Positions 19,043-28,430 are shown, counted from the first letter of the stretch. The stretch is 64,000 nucleotides of DNA from Leifsonia sp. Leaf264 (GCF_001422325.1 NZ_LMMR01000006.1:496001-560000), one strand, 5' to 3'. Numbers and translations are program-made. The notes: generated by a model not told the origin, from the sequence alone.

Positions 19043-19190
19043 GGCCAGAAGGGACCCCGGCGAGGCGGCATCCGCTCATAGAAACCGCATAGCGAACGCA
19101 CAGGGGCTGCCTCAGGCGCGGCAAGGGTCGCCATAGCCGCATCCGGCTTGATGGAACTCGGACACCACCGAGACCATCTGGAGCCATCCC

Positions 19191-19790
19191 ATGCAAGCCA
19201 TCACCATCGCCATCGACCTGATCGCCATCGGCGTCCTCACCCTCGGCATCTACTTCCCCCGTCACAGGCGCCGCGACCTGGTCGTCGCCTTCCTCGGCGT
19301 GAATGTCGGCGTGCTGGCGGTGTCGATGATCCTCGGGTCGACGGCCATCGGCGCGGGCCTCGGACTCGGCCTGTTCGGGGTGCTGTCGATCATCCGCCTG
19401 CGCTCGCGCGAGATCGAGCAGCACGAGGTCGCCTATTACTTCGCCTCGCTCGCCCTCGGCCTCATCGCGGGCCTGAGCGTGAACTTCGACTGGCTCACCT
19501 TCGCCCTCATGGGGCTCGTCATGGTCGTGCTGTACATCGGCGACCACCCCCGGCTCTTCGCGCGCTACCGCCAGGAGCTCGTGGTGCTCGACCGGGCCAT
19601 AGCCTCAGAGCCGGCGCTCATCGCCCACCTCGAGCAGCTCCTCGGCGCGAAGGTGCACGGAGTCAAGGTGGAGGAGCTCGACCTCGTCAACGACACCACC
19701 CACGTGAACGTGCGCTACCAGCTGACCTCGTCGACGGATGCGGCCCCGGCAGCCACCCGTCGGCACGACGACCTGGCCGTGACCCGATGA
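19191..19790 (+). CDS. DUF4956 membrane protein
   Basis: A 199-residue protein with four hydrophobic segments in the first 125 residues (including FLGVNVGVLAVSMIL and LGLFGVLSIIRLRSREI) and a soluble C-terminal domain that is about 70 residues long and ferredoxin-like in size. The FGVLSIIRLR(S)xE(I) stretch is the hallmark of DUF4956. These proteins recur next to VTC-type polyphosphate polymerases, as here, where the stop overlaps the next start as ATGA. The role is unknown; a membrane partner of the polymerase is inferred. GGAG precedes the ATG. Confidence 0.85.
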   Translation: MQAITIAIDLIAIGVLTLGIYFPRHRRRDLVVAFLGVNVGVLAVSMILGSTAIGAGLGLGLFGVLSIIRLRSREIEQHEVAYYFASLALGLIAGLSVNFDWLTFALMGLVMVVLYIGDHPRLFARYRQELVVLDRAIASEPALIAHLEQLLGAKVHGVKVEELDLVNDTTHVNVRYQLTSSTDAAPAATRRHDDLAVTR

Positions 19791-20683
19791 CGGGCTCGGC
19801 GCTGGCGAGCATCGCGGCCCTCTCCCCGGTCACCCTCGACGAACTCAACGCCCGAGCCGAGCTGCAGACGCGCATCGACCGCAAGTACATGCTGCCGCTG
19901 GCCGACCTGGCCGAGGTGTTGTGCGAGCTCGACGACGACACCCGCGTGCTGGAACTCGATGCGCCGTGCGCGACGGATGCCGCGGACGCACGACCCGCCA
20001 GCATCCGTTCCTCCTCCTACGAGTCGGTGTACTTCGACACTCCCGAGCTGGTGTCGTTCCACCTGGCCGCCCACGGCCGGCGCCGCCGGTTCAAGGTGCG
20101 GACCCGCTCCTACCTGGACACCGGGGCGACGTTCCTCGAGGTGAAGACCCGTGGCGGCCGCAGCCTCACCGTGAAGGACCGACTCGAGTACGACCCGGCC
20201 GACCATGACAGGATCACCGCCGAGGGCCTGGAGTACACGAGCAGCGTGCTCGGAGACTCCGGGGTGGCCGACGGCGAGTGGTCGACCCTCACGCCGACCC
20301 TCATCACCCGCTACAGGCGCACCACCCTGCTGATCCCGGCGACGGCGGGCCGCGACGAGAGCCGCGCGACCATCGACGTCGATCTCGAGTGGATCGACGA
20401 GGGCGCCGGGCTGTTCCCGCGGCGCCTGCGCACCCCGGAATCGGTCATCGTCGAGACCAAGTCGGGGCGGGCCACCGGCAGCCTCGACCGCGCTCTGTGG
20501 CGGCACGGCCACCGTCCGGCCACGGTGTCGAAGTTCGGCACCGGGCTGGCCGCCCTCCGCCCCGACCTGCCGTCGAACAAGTGGACGCGCGTGCTGCGCC
20601 GCCACTTCGACCAGGCCGGCCCCACGCCAGCCGGCCCACCCTCGGCACCCCACCAGACCATCCCCGCGTCCATCGCGGCCTGA
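19787..20683 (+). CDS. VTC-domain polyphosphate polymerase
   Basis: A 298-residue soluble protein with the VTC tunnel fold, which makes polyphosphate from ATP in the yeast VTC complex. Matching features are RIDRKYMLP near the N-terminus, YFDTPEL, the basic strands RRRFKVRTR, FLEVKTRGGR, ITRYRR, IDVDLEW and VIVETKSG. The repeated Arg/Lys and Glu residues line the catalytic tunnel in known structures. It lies between DUF4956 and a secreted lipoprotein in one operon (ATGA overlap upstream, 19 bases downstream). Whether bacterial members of this operon type truly make polyphosphate is not settled. Confidence 0.85.
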   Translation: MTGSALASIAALSPVTLDELNARAELQTRIDRKYMLPLADLAEVLCELDDDTRVLELDAPCATDAADARPASIRSSSYESVYFDTPELVSFHLAAHGRRRRFKVRTRSYLDTGATFLEVKTRGGRSLTVKDRLEYDPADHDRITAEGLEYTSSVLGDSGVADGEWSTLTPTLITRYRRTTLLIPATAGRDESRATIDVDLEWIDEGAGLFPRRLRTPESVIVETKSGRATGSLDRALWRHGHRPATVSKFGTGLAALRPDLPSNKWTRVLRRHFDQAGPTPAGPPSAPHQTIPASIAA

Positions 20684-20702
20684 GCTCCAGGAGCCCCACA
20701 TC

Positions 20703-22523
20703 ATGCGATCCCCCAGATACTTCCTCCTCGTCCCCGTCCTCGCCACGGGCCTCGTCCTCGCGGGCTGCGCCGTCACAGCCACAGACAGCGGAACGAGCAC
20801 CAGCGACACCAGCGAGACCACCGCCGAGCTCGTTCCGACGGCCTCAGTCGACGTCACCCAGTCGGCGTCGGAGGTGCTCGCGGCGAACCAGAAATCTCAC
20901 GCCTCGACCGACGGCTCCGACGCCGACTGGAGCGAGAGCGACGCCACAGCGATCGACCTCGACGACGAGAGCGGAACCGTCACCATCTCGGCGGCGGGCA
21001 CCTACCACCTCACCGGCACTCTCGACGAGGGCCAGGTGGTCGTGGACAGTCCCGGCGACGGGCAGGTCAAGCTCGTGCTCGATGGCGTCGACATCACCAG
21101 CTCCACAGGCTCGGCGATCAGTATCGTGGCCGCAGACGAGGCCGTGGTGATCCTCGCCGACGGGTCGACGAACACCCTGACGGATGCCGCCAACTACGCC
21201 GACGCTGATGCCGACACCCCTGTCGCAGCCCTGTCGAGCGCCGCCGACCTCACGATCACGGGATCCGGCGCGCTGAACGCCACCGGCAGCAGCAACGACG
21301 GCGTCTCCTCGAAGGACGGCCTGGTCATCGCCGGCGGCGACATCACGGTCACGGCCGTCGACGACGGCATCCGTGGCAAGGACTACCTCGTGGTCACCGA
21401 CGGAACCCTCTCGGTGACAGCCGGAGGAGACGGCCTGACGAGCGACAACGACGAGGACGCGACCCGTGGCTACATAGCCGTGGAGGGCGGCACCGTCACG
21501 ATCGACGCCGAGGGCGACGGCCTCGCGGCCAGCACCGATGTCGTCACCACCGGTGGCACGCTCGACGTGACCGCCGGCGGCGGGGCCGACCAGACCGTCG
21601 CCGACGACGCCTCGGCGAAGGGCGTCAAGGCCGGCGCCATCATCGTGCTCGGCGGTGGCGACGTCACCGTCGACGCGGCCGACGACGCAGTGCACTCCGA
21701 CGATGCCGTGCACATCGCCGACGGCGTGGTCAGGGTGGCGACGGGCGACGATGGAGTCCACGCCGACGACGCCCTGCTGATCTCTGACGGCACCCTCACC
21801 ATCTCGCAGTCCTACGAGGGACTCGAGAGCTCGCAGATCGAGGTCGCCGGCGGCACCGTCTCGGTGACGGCCAGCGACGACGGCGTGAACGTCTCCGATG
21901 GCAGCGGCGGCGGCGAGATGGGCGGCGGTGGCGGTCCCATGGGCGGGCCCGATCAGGCGGCGGATGCCGCAGCCGAGGAGGCAGCAGACGCTGCCGCTGA
22001 CGACGCCGCAGCGACCGATGCGACCGACACGACGACGGGCGACATGACCCTCACGATCTCGGGCGGCACCCTCACGGTGAACTCCGAGGGCGACGGGCTG
22101 GACTCCAACGGCTCGGCGACGATGACTGGCGGCGCTGTGGTCGTGAACGGCCCCACGGGCAGCGGCAATGGCGCGCTCGACGTCGACAGCACCTTCGCCA
22201 TCAGCGGCGGATCCCTGCTGGCCGTCGGAAGCGCCGGCATGGTCGTGGCTCCGGATGCCGACGCCGACCAGGCGTCGGTCTCGGTGACGCTCGACGGAAG
22301 TCACGCCGCGGGCAGCGCCGTCGAGGTCACGGCCGACGACGGCGCCGTGGTCGCGAGCTTCACGGCCACGAAGGAGTTCGCCTCAGTGGTGTTCTCCTCG
22401 GCCGACATCGTGAACGGCCAGACCTACACGGTCACTGTCGACGGTTCCGCTGCCGGAAGCGCCGTCGCTGGAGAGCAGACGAACGAGATGGGCGGAGGAG
22501 GAACGCCGCCGAACGGTCGCTGA
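20703..22523 (+). CDS. Beta-helix-like lipoprotein (DUF4353-type carbohydrate-binding domain)
   Basis: A 606-residue exported lipoprotein: the signal peptide ends in LVLAGC, with Cys22 as the lipidation site. From about residue 75 it is built of short repeats of the form xDDGVxADD / GGTVxVxA, which predict a right-handed beta-helix (DUF4353, called carbohydrate-binding domain-containing). A Gly-rich segment (about 400-420) and an Ala/Asp-rich segment (about 418-445) interrupt the repeats. The C-terminal 100 residues form a separate beta domain. It is very acidic. It follows the polyphosphate polymerase by 19 bases, with AGGAG before its ATG. In other bacteria CotH-like proteins join this set; none is seen here. 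Confidence 0.8.
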   Translation: MRSPRYFLLVPVLATGLVLAGCAVTATDSGTSTSDTSETTAELVPTASVDVTQSASEVLAANQKSHASTDGSDADWSESDATAIDLDDESGTVTISAAGTYHLTGTLDEGQVVVDSPGDGQVKLVLDGVDITSSTGSAISIVAADEAVVILADGSTNTLTDAANYADADADTPVAALSSAADLTITGSGALNATGSSNDGVSSKDGLVIAGGDITVTAVDDGIRGKDYLVVTDGTLSVTAGGDGLTSDNDEDATRGYIAVEGGTVTIDAEGDGLAASTDVVTTGGTLDVTAGGGADQTVADDASAKGVKAGAIIVLGGGDVTVDAADDAVHSDDAVHIADGVVRVATGDDGVHADDALLISDGTLTISQSYEGLESSQIEVAGGTVSVTASDDGVNVSDGSGGGEMGGGGGPMGGPDQAADAAAEEAADAAADDAAATDATDTTTGDMTLTISGGTLTVNSEGDGLDSNGSATMTGGAVVVNGPTGSGNGALDVDSTFAISGGSLLAVGSAGMVVAPDADADQASVSVTLDGSHAAGSAVEVTADDGAVVASFTATKEFASVVFSSADIVNGQTYTVTVDGSAAGSAVAGEQTNEMGGGGTPPNGR

Positions 22524-22589
22524 CCCGCCGCGAAATCGACGCGACCCGCCCGCCCACCCGCAGAGCCATAGGCGCGCAGCGGCAGCGGT

Positions 22590-22626
22590 GAAGCGGAGGG
22601 ATCTCGCTCAGGGTTCCCTCCGCTTC
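22590..22626. terminator. Bidirectional hairpin terminator
   Basis: Perfect 12-base arms GAAGCGGAGGGA / TCCCTCCGCTTC with a 13-base loop, midway between the convergent lipoprotein and amidase genes. It can serve both strands. Confidence 0.75.
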
Positions 22627-22673
22627 GGCGCGCTCGCTGCGCTCCCGGGCCTCTGCGAGCGGGAGATTGCGGA

Positions 22674-24809
22674 CTACAGCCCGCCCACGCTCACCGTCGC
22701 CCCGACAGCGGCACCCGCCGCATCCCGCAGCACGGCGACGACCATCGATCCGTAGGGCTCGCGCCACACGCTGTGGAGCACCCGGTGCGACTCCTCGGCG
22801 ATCGACGCCCGGGCGATGAATCCCGCGCCGTCGACGGCGACCGCCACCGGCGCTCCGTCGATCGAGACCGAGAGCGCCTCGAACCCCGCCGGCGCTGCGA
22901 ACGATCCACGCACGACGACCTCGATCCTGCCGCCCTCGGGCGGCAGCGCCTCGGCCTCGAGCACGAGACTGGGCGCGTCGGCATGCGACGCGACATCGGC
23001 ACGCGGACCGTCATCGAGCGGCCCCGCCGCACCACCGTCGGCGGCATCCGGAACCGCATCCGTCACAGCCTGCACAGCCTGGCCGGTCAGCGCGGGCGTC
23101 CGCCCCGGCGCCACCCGTCGCGAACCGGGTGCTCCCGTGGCCTCGAACGCCGCCGCGAGTCGCAGCAGCGCCGTGTCGGAGTAGGCGGCACCGGCGAAGG
23201 TGAGCCCGACGGGCATGCCGATGTCGGCCATGAGTCCCATCGGCACCGTCACCGTCGGGATGCCGAGGTGCCGCGGAACCAGGTTGCCGTTCGCCACCCA
23301 GGTGCCGTTGCGCCAGCCGATGTCGGCCGACGCCTCGTTGACGTCCATGTCGGCCGGACCCACGTCGGCGACGGCCGGGAACACCACGGCGTCGAGTCCG
23401 AGCTCGCGCATCCACTCCTCGAGGTCGATGCGTCGGGTCTCCTCGAGACCGCGCAGGCCGCCCTCGAGCAGCGGGATGTCGCTGAGCGACCCCGACGGGT
23501 GCTCCCGCGCGAAGTCGGGATACTCGGCGATGTCGTCATCGAACCCCGTGTAGCGGTCGGCCACGGCTCCGGGTGGTTGCGGGAAGATGAGCGCGCCGTC
23601 GACATCGGCGACACCGCCGATGTCGGGGTCGCCGTTGGCCGCGAGGAAGTCGTCCCACGCCCAGACCGACAGGTCGACGATCTCGCGCTTCAGGTACTCG
23701 GCGCTCACGAGGCCACGGGTCGCGATGGTGGGAGCTCCCGGCCTGTCGCCCTCGTAGTTCGACACCACCGGGAAGTCGACCTCGACCACCTCCGCACCGG
23801 CGGCCTCGAGGTCGCGGCGGGCGGCCTCCCAGAGGTCGATGACGGATGCGCGGGTCTCGATGCGCTGCCCTGTCGGCCCTCCGATGCCGCCGGCCTGTGC
23901 GGTTCCGGCCTCGGGGTCGGCGTTGATGTACATGCGGGGGATGCCGAGACGCTTTCCCCTCAGGGATGCCACGCCGAGGCTGACATAGGACTCCGGACGC
24001 ACCTCCGACGACGTCGGGATCGACACCCACGGCTGCGCACGCCAGAAGTCGCCGCGCGTCTCGTTGTCGTCTGCCACGATCACGTCGAGCACGGCGAGCA
24101 GGTCGGCCACTGTGCGGGTGTGCGGCACGACGACATCCATCGTCGGCACCAGCGGCCAGTTGCCGCGCACCGAGATCACGCCGCGCGACGGCGTGTACGC
24201 CACGAGAGCGTTGTTCGAAGCCGGCGCCCGCCCGCTCGACCAGGTCTCCTCGCCGAGCCCGAAGGCTCCGAAGCTCGCCGCCGTGGCCGTGCCCGATCCG
24301 TTCGAGGATCCCGAGGCGAACGCCGCCGTCAGGAAGTCCGGGTTGTAGGGGCTCTCCGCCCGACCGTAGACGCCGCGCTGCATGCCGCCGTTGGCCATCG
24401 GAGGCATGTTGGTGAGCCCGATGAGCACGGCTCCGGCGGCGCGCAACTGCGCGATGGTGAAGGCGTCATCCGTCGCCACGAGGTTCTCGAAGGCGGGGGA
24501 TCCGGCGGCGACGGTGAGGCCGCGCACCTTGTAGCTGTCCTTCGCCGTGTACGGGATGCCGTCGAGCGGACCCCGGGTCTCGCCGCGTCTGCGCCGCTCG
24601 TCGGAGGCGCGGGCGTCGGCGAAGGCCTCGGGGTTGAGCACCGGCACGGCGTTCAGCCTGATGCCCTGCCGGTCGTAGGCGGCGATGCGCTCGAGGTAGG
24701 CGGCCACGAGGCCGACACTCGTCACCGCGCCCGACGACAGAGCCGCACCGAGCTGGGCGATCGACGCCTCGACGACGTCGAACGACACCCGGGAAGCACC
24801 CGAGGTCAT
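22674..24809 (-). CDS. Amidase-signature enzyme with extra C-terminal beta domain
   Basis: A 711-residue amidase. The Ser-cisSer-Lys triad is visible as Lys90 in GIPYTAKDSY, Ser168/169 in SGSSNGSG and nucleophile Ser192 in EETWSSGRAPA. The amidase core ends near residue 545. The last ~165 residues are an added, Ala/Asp-rich linker plus beta-rich domain (about 590-711) not needed for catalysis. The start overlaps the stop of the agmatine deiminase gene as ATGA, so it is the last gene of a coupled operon. By context it may cleave the carbamoyl product of the deiminase, a job normally done by nitrilase-type AguB; this is inference. Confidence 0.88.
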   Translation of the reverse strand: MTSGASRVSFDVVEASIAQLGAALSSGAVTSVGLVAAYLERIAAYDRQGIRLNAVPVLNPEAFADARASDERRRRGETRGPLDGIPYTAKDSYKVRGLTVAAGSPAFENLVATDDAFTIAQLRAAGAVLIGLTNMPPMANGGMQRGVYGRAESPYNPDFLTAAFASGSSNGSGTATAASFGAFGLGEETWSSGRAPASNNALVAYTPSRGVISVRGNWPLVPTMDVVVPHTRTVADLLAVLDVIVADDNETRGDFWRAQPWVSIPTSSEVRPESYVSLGVASLRGKRLGIPRMYINADPEAGTAQAGGIGGPTGQRIETRASVIDLWEAARRDLEAAGAEVVEVDFPVVSNYEGDRPGAPTIATRGLVSAEYLKREIVDLSVWAWDDFLAANGDPDIGGVADVDGALIFPQPPGAVADRYTGFDDDIAEYPDFAREHPSGSLSDIPLLEGGLRGLEETRRIDLEEWMRELGLDAVVFPAVADVGPADMDVNEASADIGWRNGTWVANGNLVPRHLGIPTVTVPMGLMADIGMPVGLTFAGAAYSDTALLRLAAAFEATGAPGSRRVAPGRTPALTGQAVQAVTDAVPDAADGGAAGPLDDGPRADVASHADAPSLVLEAEALPPEGGRIEVVVRGSFAAPAGFEALSVSIDGAPVAVAVDGAGFIARASIAEESHRVLHSVWREPYGSMVVAVLRDAAGAAVGATVSVGGL

Positions 24810-25861
24810 CGCGCGACTCCTCGTGCGACTCCTTGCGCGACACCGACGGGCTGCTGCTGGGTGATGCAGTGGATGCCGCCGCCGCGGGCGAAGATCTCGC
24901 GGGCGTCGACGGTCACGACGCGGCGACCGGGATAGGCGCCCTCGAGCAGCGTTCGGGCACGGGCGTCGGCCTCGTCGTCGCCGAAGCCGCAGGCGATGAC
25001 GCCTCCGTTGACCACGACGTGGTTCACGTAGTTGTAGTCGACGAAACCCTCCTCGTCCTCGAGCTGGGCCGGGGCCGGCAGGTCGATGATCGTCCACGGC
25101 CGGCCGGCGGCATCCGTCGTCGTCTCGAGGAAGGCGCGCAGGTCGCGCATGACCTCGTGATCGGGATGCGCGGGGTTCGGCTGCTGGTGCAGCAGCAGTG
25201 TTCCCGGCGACGGGATGGTGGCGATCATGTCGACGTGCCCGCGGGTGCCGAAGTCCTCGTAGTCGCGGGTGAGGCCGCGCGGCAGCCAGATGACCTTGGT
25301 GGCACCGATGGTGCGGGCCAGCTCCTCCTCCACCCGCGTCTTGTCGGCGTAGGGGTTGCGACCCGGGTCGAGCTGCACGGTCTCGGTGATGATGACGGTG
25401 CCCTCACCGTCGACGTGGATGGCGCCGCCCTCGTTCACCAGCATCGACGAGATGACGGGAACGGATGTCTCCCCGGCGATGAACCGCGCGATCTCGCGGT
25501 CCTTGCCCCAGGTCGCCCAGGCGGGGGCGCCCCAGCCGTTGAAGATCCAGTCGACGGCGCCGGGCTCGCCCTTCTCGTCGAAGACGAAGGTGGGACCGAA
25601 GTCGCGCATCCAGAAGTCGTCGAGCGGGGCGATGACGATCTCGACCTCGGGCTTCAGGTGCCGACGGGCATCGGCCTCGGCCGAGGGGTCCACGACCATC
25701 GAGACCGGCTCGAACTCGAGCACGGCGTGGGCGACCGACGCCCAGGCGGCACGAGCGGCCTCGCGCTCCTCCTCGGTCTCGCCGATGGTGAGGCCGGCGA
25801 CAGGGAACGCCATCCAGAGTCGATCGTGCGGAGCTGTCTCGGGCGGCATCAGCCAGGTCAT
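24806..25861 (-). CDS. aguA: Agmatine deiminase (PPAD family)
   Basis: A 351-residue guanidine-modifying enzyme. Key parts: FWMRDFGP near residue 84, NGWG, VNEGGAIHVDGEGT, GHVDM with the catalytic His, and the C-terminal GGGIHCITQQ with nucleophile Cys332. Agmatine deiminase converts agmatine to N-carbamoylputrescine and ammonia in the cytoplasm. The tail VGVAQGVARGVAR is an odd short repeat and the gene ends in a repeated GCGCGAC sequence. It is coupled by ATGA overlaps to both the permease upstream and the amidase downstream. A different guanidino substrate is possible. Confidence 0.88.
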   Translation of the reverse strand: MTWLMPPETAPHDRLWMAFPVAGLTIGETEEEREAARAAWASVAHAVLEFEPVSMVVDPSAEADARRHLKPEVEIVIAPLDDFWMRDFGPTFVFDEKGEPGAVDWIFNGWGAPAWATWGKDREIARFIAGETSVPVISSMLVNEGGAIHVDGEGTVIITETVQLDPGRNPYADKTRVEEELARTIGATKVIWLPRGLTRDYEDFGTRGHVDMIATIPSPGTLLLHQQPNPAHPDHEVMRDLRAFLETTTDAAGRPWTIIDLPAPAQLEDEEGFVDYNYVNHVVVNGGVIACGFGDDEADARARTLLEGAYPGRRVVTVDAREIFARGGGIHCITQQQPVGVAQGVARGVAR

Positions 25862-27396
25862 GCGATCGGTTCCAGTTCTGCCGGGCGACGGCTCGCGTCG
25901 CGATAGGGAGTGGTGCGATACCAGAGCACCGCATACAGGCCGCCGGCCACAAGTGGTCCGGCGATGGCCGAGAAGTCCGCACCGGCGAGAGCCGCGGCGA
26001 TCGGGCCGACGTAGAGCGTCGTGTTGGCCATGAGAACCGCGATGGTCGTGGCGACCACCATGGCGATGGCGCCGGGCCAGAACACTCCGTGGCTGTACCA
26101 GAACGGGCTCTGACGGCTCTCGTCGTTGAGGGCCAGACCGTCGTAGCGGTTGCGACGCACGACGATGTCGACGGCGTACACGGCCACCAGGGGACCGAGC
26201 ACCGTCACGCTCAGCTCGAGGGCTGCACTGAACGTGTCGAGGAAGTCGGGCGCGATGAACAGCGGGTAGGCGGTGATCGCCGTGGCGATGAGGCCGGTGA
26301 TGACGACGGTCCAGGCGCGCGGGATGCGGCCGATGCGACCACCGAGGGCCTGGAAGTACAGGCCGGTGGAGTAGGCGCAGAGCACGTTGTTCGTGATGCT
26401 GCCGAGCACGATCACGAACAGGAAGATCGGGTAGAACCAGGCCGGCACTATGGCCGCGATGGAGATCTGCGGGTCGGTCATGTCGACGGCGGAACCGGCG
26501 AACACCCCGAGAGCCGCGATGGCCACGGCGGGGATGAAGCCACCGAGCGCCGTCCAGCCCATGACGGCCTTCTTCGACACCGACGCCGGCAGGTAGCGCG
26601 CGTAGTCGGCGCCGGTGCCCCACGACAGCGGGTTGGCGGCGACGATCGCGAAGCCGAGTACGAGCAGGCCCCAGTGGTCGGCCGTCGGCAGCGGTGCCGG
26701 CTGGTAGGAGTAGTCGGCCGCACCGAAGACGAACACGGCGAGCAGAACGAAGCACACGGCGAGCGCCGCGGTGAAGATGGGGCTGAGCCTGATGATCGTG
26801 GCGTGACCGTAGACGCTGATGCCGAAGCTGAGCACGGCCACGACCGCGAGCACGGCCCACTCGGCACCGTCGGGCAGCGGGATGCCGATGTGATCGAGCA
26901 GGGCCAGCGACGCCAGCGTGGCGAAGGCGATGTTGATGATCTCGAAGAAGATGCCGATGGCCACCCCGAGCCCCGCGCCGAAGACCTTGTTGCCCCTGAC
27001 GCCGAACATCGACCGCATCACGGTCACGCTCGGGGTTCCGGATGCCGGCCCGCTGATCGCGAGCCAGCCCACGGCGATCCACCACAGGTTGCCGAGCACG
27101 ACGACGGCCAGCGACTCCCAGATGCCCAGGCCCAGCAGCATGAGCACGCCGCCGATGACGAAGTAGAGGTAGACGACGTTGGCGCTCATCCACACCCAGA
27201 ACAGCTCGCGCGGCTTGCCGTGGCGCTCGTTCTCGGGGATGAAGTCGGTGCCGCGGGTCTCGATGACGCCGGCGGCGTCGACCTCGAGGTGCGGGGCGCG
27301 GGCCACCGGAGGCGTGACCGATGATTCGGCCGCGACTGCTGCCGCCGCTGGCGGCGGGACGGCATCCGCGGATCGCGGGTAAGCGTCGATGCTCAT
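25858..27396 (-). CDS. NCS1-family permease (cytosine/purine/allantoin type)
   Basis: A 512-residue, 12-helix sodium- or proton-coupled permease. The N-terminal tail (about 65 residues) is followed by PRELFWVWMSANVVY, typical of the first NCS1 helix, then SGPASGTPSVTVMRSMFG and later NPLSWGTGADYARYLP. It is the first gene of the operon with agmatine deiminase and amidase. NCS1 proteins carry nucleobases, hydantoins, allantoin or related nitrogen compounds; agmatine would be unusual, so the true operon substrate may be different. Expression is probably controlled by the palindrome at 27449. Confidence 0.88.
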   Translation of the reverse strand: MSIDAYPRSADAVPPPAAAAVAAESSVTPPVARAPHLEVDAAGVIETRGTDFIPENERHGKPRELFWVWMSANVVYLYFVIGGVLMLLGLGIWESLAVVVLGNLWWIAVGWLAISGPASGTPSVTVMRSMFGVRGNKVFGAGLGVAIGIFFEIINIAFATLASLALLDHIGIPLPDGAEWAVLAVVAVLSFGISVYGHATIIRLSPIFTAALAVCFVLLAVFVFGAADYSYQPAPLPTADHWGLLVLGFAIVAANPLSWGTGADYARYLPASVSKKAVMGWTALGGFIPAVAIAALGVFAGSAVDMTDPQISIAAIVPAWFYPIFLFVIVLGSITNNVLCAYSTGLYFQALGGRIGRIPRAWTVVITGLIATAITAYPLFIAPDFLDTFSAALELSVTVLGPLVAVYAVDIVVRRNRYDGLALNDESRQSPFWYSHGVFWPGAIAMVVATTIAVLMANTTLYVGPIAAALAGADFSAIAGPLVAGGLYAVLWYRTTPYRDASRRPAELEPIA

Positions 27397-27448
27397 GGGT
27401 CGTGCCTCTCGAGGGGGCTGTACTCTTCGGAAAGAGCTGGGCCTCTTG

Positions 27449-27470
27449 TTATTGATCGAGCGATCAATAA
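27449..27470. promoter_or_regulatory. Perfect palindrome, TetR-type operator
   Basis: Ten-base arms TTATTGATCG and CGATCAATAA around AG are a perfect inverted repeat, in an unusually A/T-rich patch of the divergent region between the NCS1 permease and the TetR gene. Size and position fit a TetR dimer operator controlling both sides. Confidence 0.85.
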
Positions 27471-27504
27471 GATTGGGGGAGACGCTACAGAGCCGGAGGC
27501 GATG

Positions 27505-28173
27505 ATGTCAAGAGCGGAACGCACCCGGGCCGTGCGCAAGACTCCGGAGGAGCGGGCAGCCGAGATCCGCGAGGGTGCACGTGCCGTCGCCCTCGAGGGC
27601 GGGCTCTGGGCCGTGACCCTGCGCAGCGTCGCCGCACGCGTCGGCGTGACGCCGGCTCTGGTCGCCCACTACCAACCCAACATGGAAGTGCTGGTGGCAG
27701 ACACCTTCACCGCGGTCGTCGTGACCGAGATGGTCGAGGTCGCCGCCATCGTCGAGCCGTACCGGTCGCCGACGGATCGCCTCGCCGCCCTCATCCACAC
27801 GCTGGTCGAGTCCGGCCGTGACGACGTCACAGCCGTCTGGCTCGACGGCTGGAGCCTGGGTCGGCGCAGCACCCCGCTCGCAACGGCCGTGCGCGCCCAG
27901 ATGGATGCCTGGCAGCACCTCGTGCTGGAGGTCGTCGAGGCCGGGTGCGCCACGGGCGAGTTCACGACATCCGACCCCCAGGCCGTCGCTTGGCACCTGC
28001 TCGGCATGGTCGACGGCCTCAGCGCGCAGGGACTGGTGTCGTATCGAGATCCCGCTGCACGCGGCCGGCTGATCACCGATGCCCTCGAGCACGCGCTGGC
28101 GCTGCCGTCTGGGGCGCTCTCAGCGCCGCGGCCAGCGGATGTCCAGCAGCCCGCGCTTAGGCTTGACGGATGA
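27505..28173 (+). CDS. TetR-family transcriptional regulator
   Basis: A 222-residue one-component regulator. The N-terminal helix-turn-helix region reads LRSVAARVGVTPALVAHY (about residues 40-58), and the rest is an all-helical ligand-binding domain. ATG 27505 is taken instead of ATG 27502 because GGAGG lies only two bases before the latter and five before this one. It is divergent from the NCS1-deiminase-amidase operon and shares its operator region, so it is the probable repressor with an operon substrate as inducer. Its stop overlaps the next start (ATGA). Confidence 0.88.
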   Translation: MSRAERTRAVRKTPEERAAEIREGARAVALEGGLWAVTLRSVAARVGVTPALVAHYQPNMEVLVADTFTAVVVTEMVEVAAIVEPYRSPTDRLAALIHTLVESGRDDVTAVWLDGWSLGRRSTPLATAVRAQMDAWQHLVLEVVEAGCATGEFTTSDPQAVAWHLLGMVDGLSAQGLVSYRDPAARGRLITDALEHALALPSGALSAPRPADVQQPALRLDG

Positions 28174-28430
28174 CTTCCGAGAACTTCGACCGCATCACCA
28201 TGTTCGGCGCCGAGTGGTGCGGCGACTGCCGCCGCTCCAAGCGCCTCCTCGACGGACTGGGCGTCGACTACGACTACGTCGACCTCGAGGCCGTCGAGAA
28301 CGGCGCCGACCGCGCCAAGGCCATCAGTGGCCGCACCCAGATCCCCGTGGTCGTCTTCCCCGACGGCGATCACTTCGTGGAGCCGACGGATGCCGCCCTC
28401 CGCGCCAAGCTCGAGGCCGTCGCCGCGTAG
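28170..28430 (+). CDS. Glutaredoxin-like (mycoredoxin-type) protein
   Basis: An 86-residue thioredoxin-fold protein with active site WCGDC at residues 15-19, then cis-Pro in TQIPVVVF and the DGDHFVEP loop. In actinobacteria such CxxC glutaredoxins reduce mycothiol mixed disulfides (mycoredoxins) or serve ribonucleotide reductase. The overlap with the TetR stop suggests read-through, but TAGGCT six bases before the ATG also offers its own leaderless promoter. Confidence 0.85.
   Translation: MTSENFDRITMFGAEWCGDCRRSKRLLDGLGVDYDYVDLEAVENGADRAKAISGRTQIPVVVFPDGDHFVEPTDAALRAKLEAVAA

Noticed and set aside
22773-24935. 720-codon plus-strand frame opposite the amidase
   Set aside because: Antisense shadow of the amidase with Arg/Gly/Val-biased composition and no motif.
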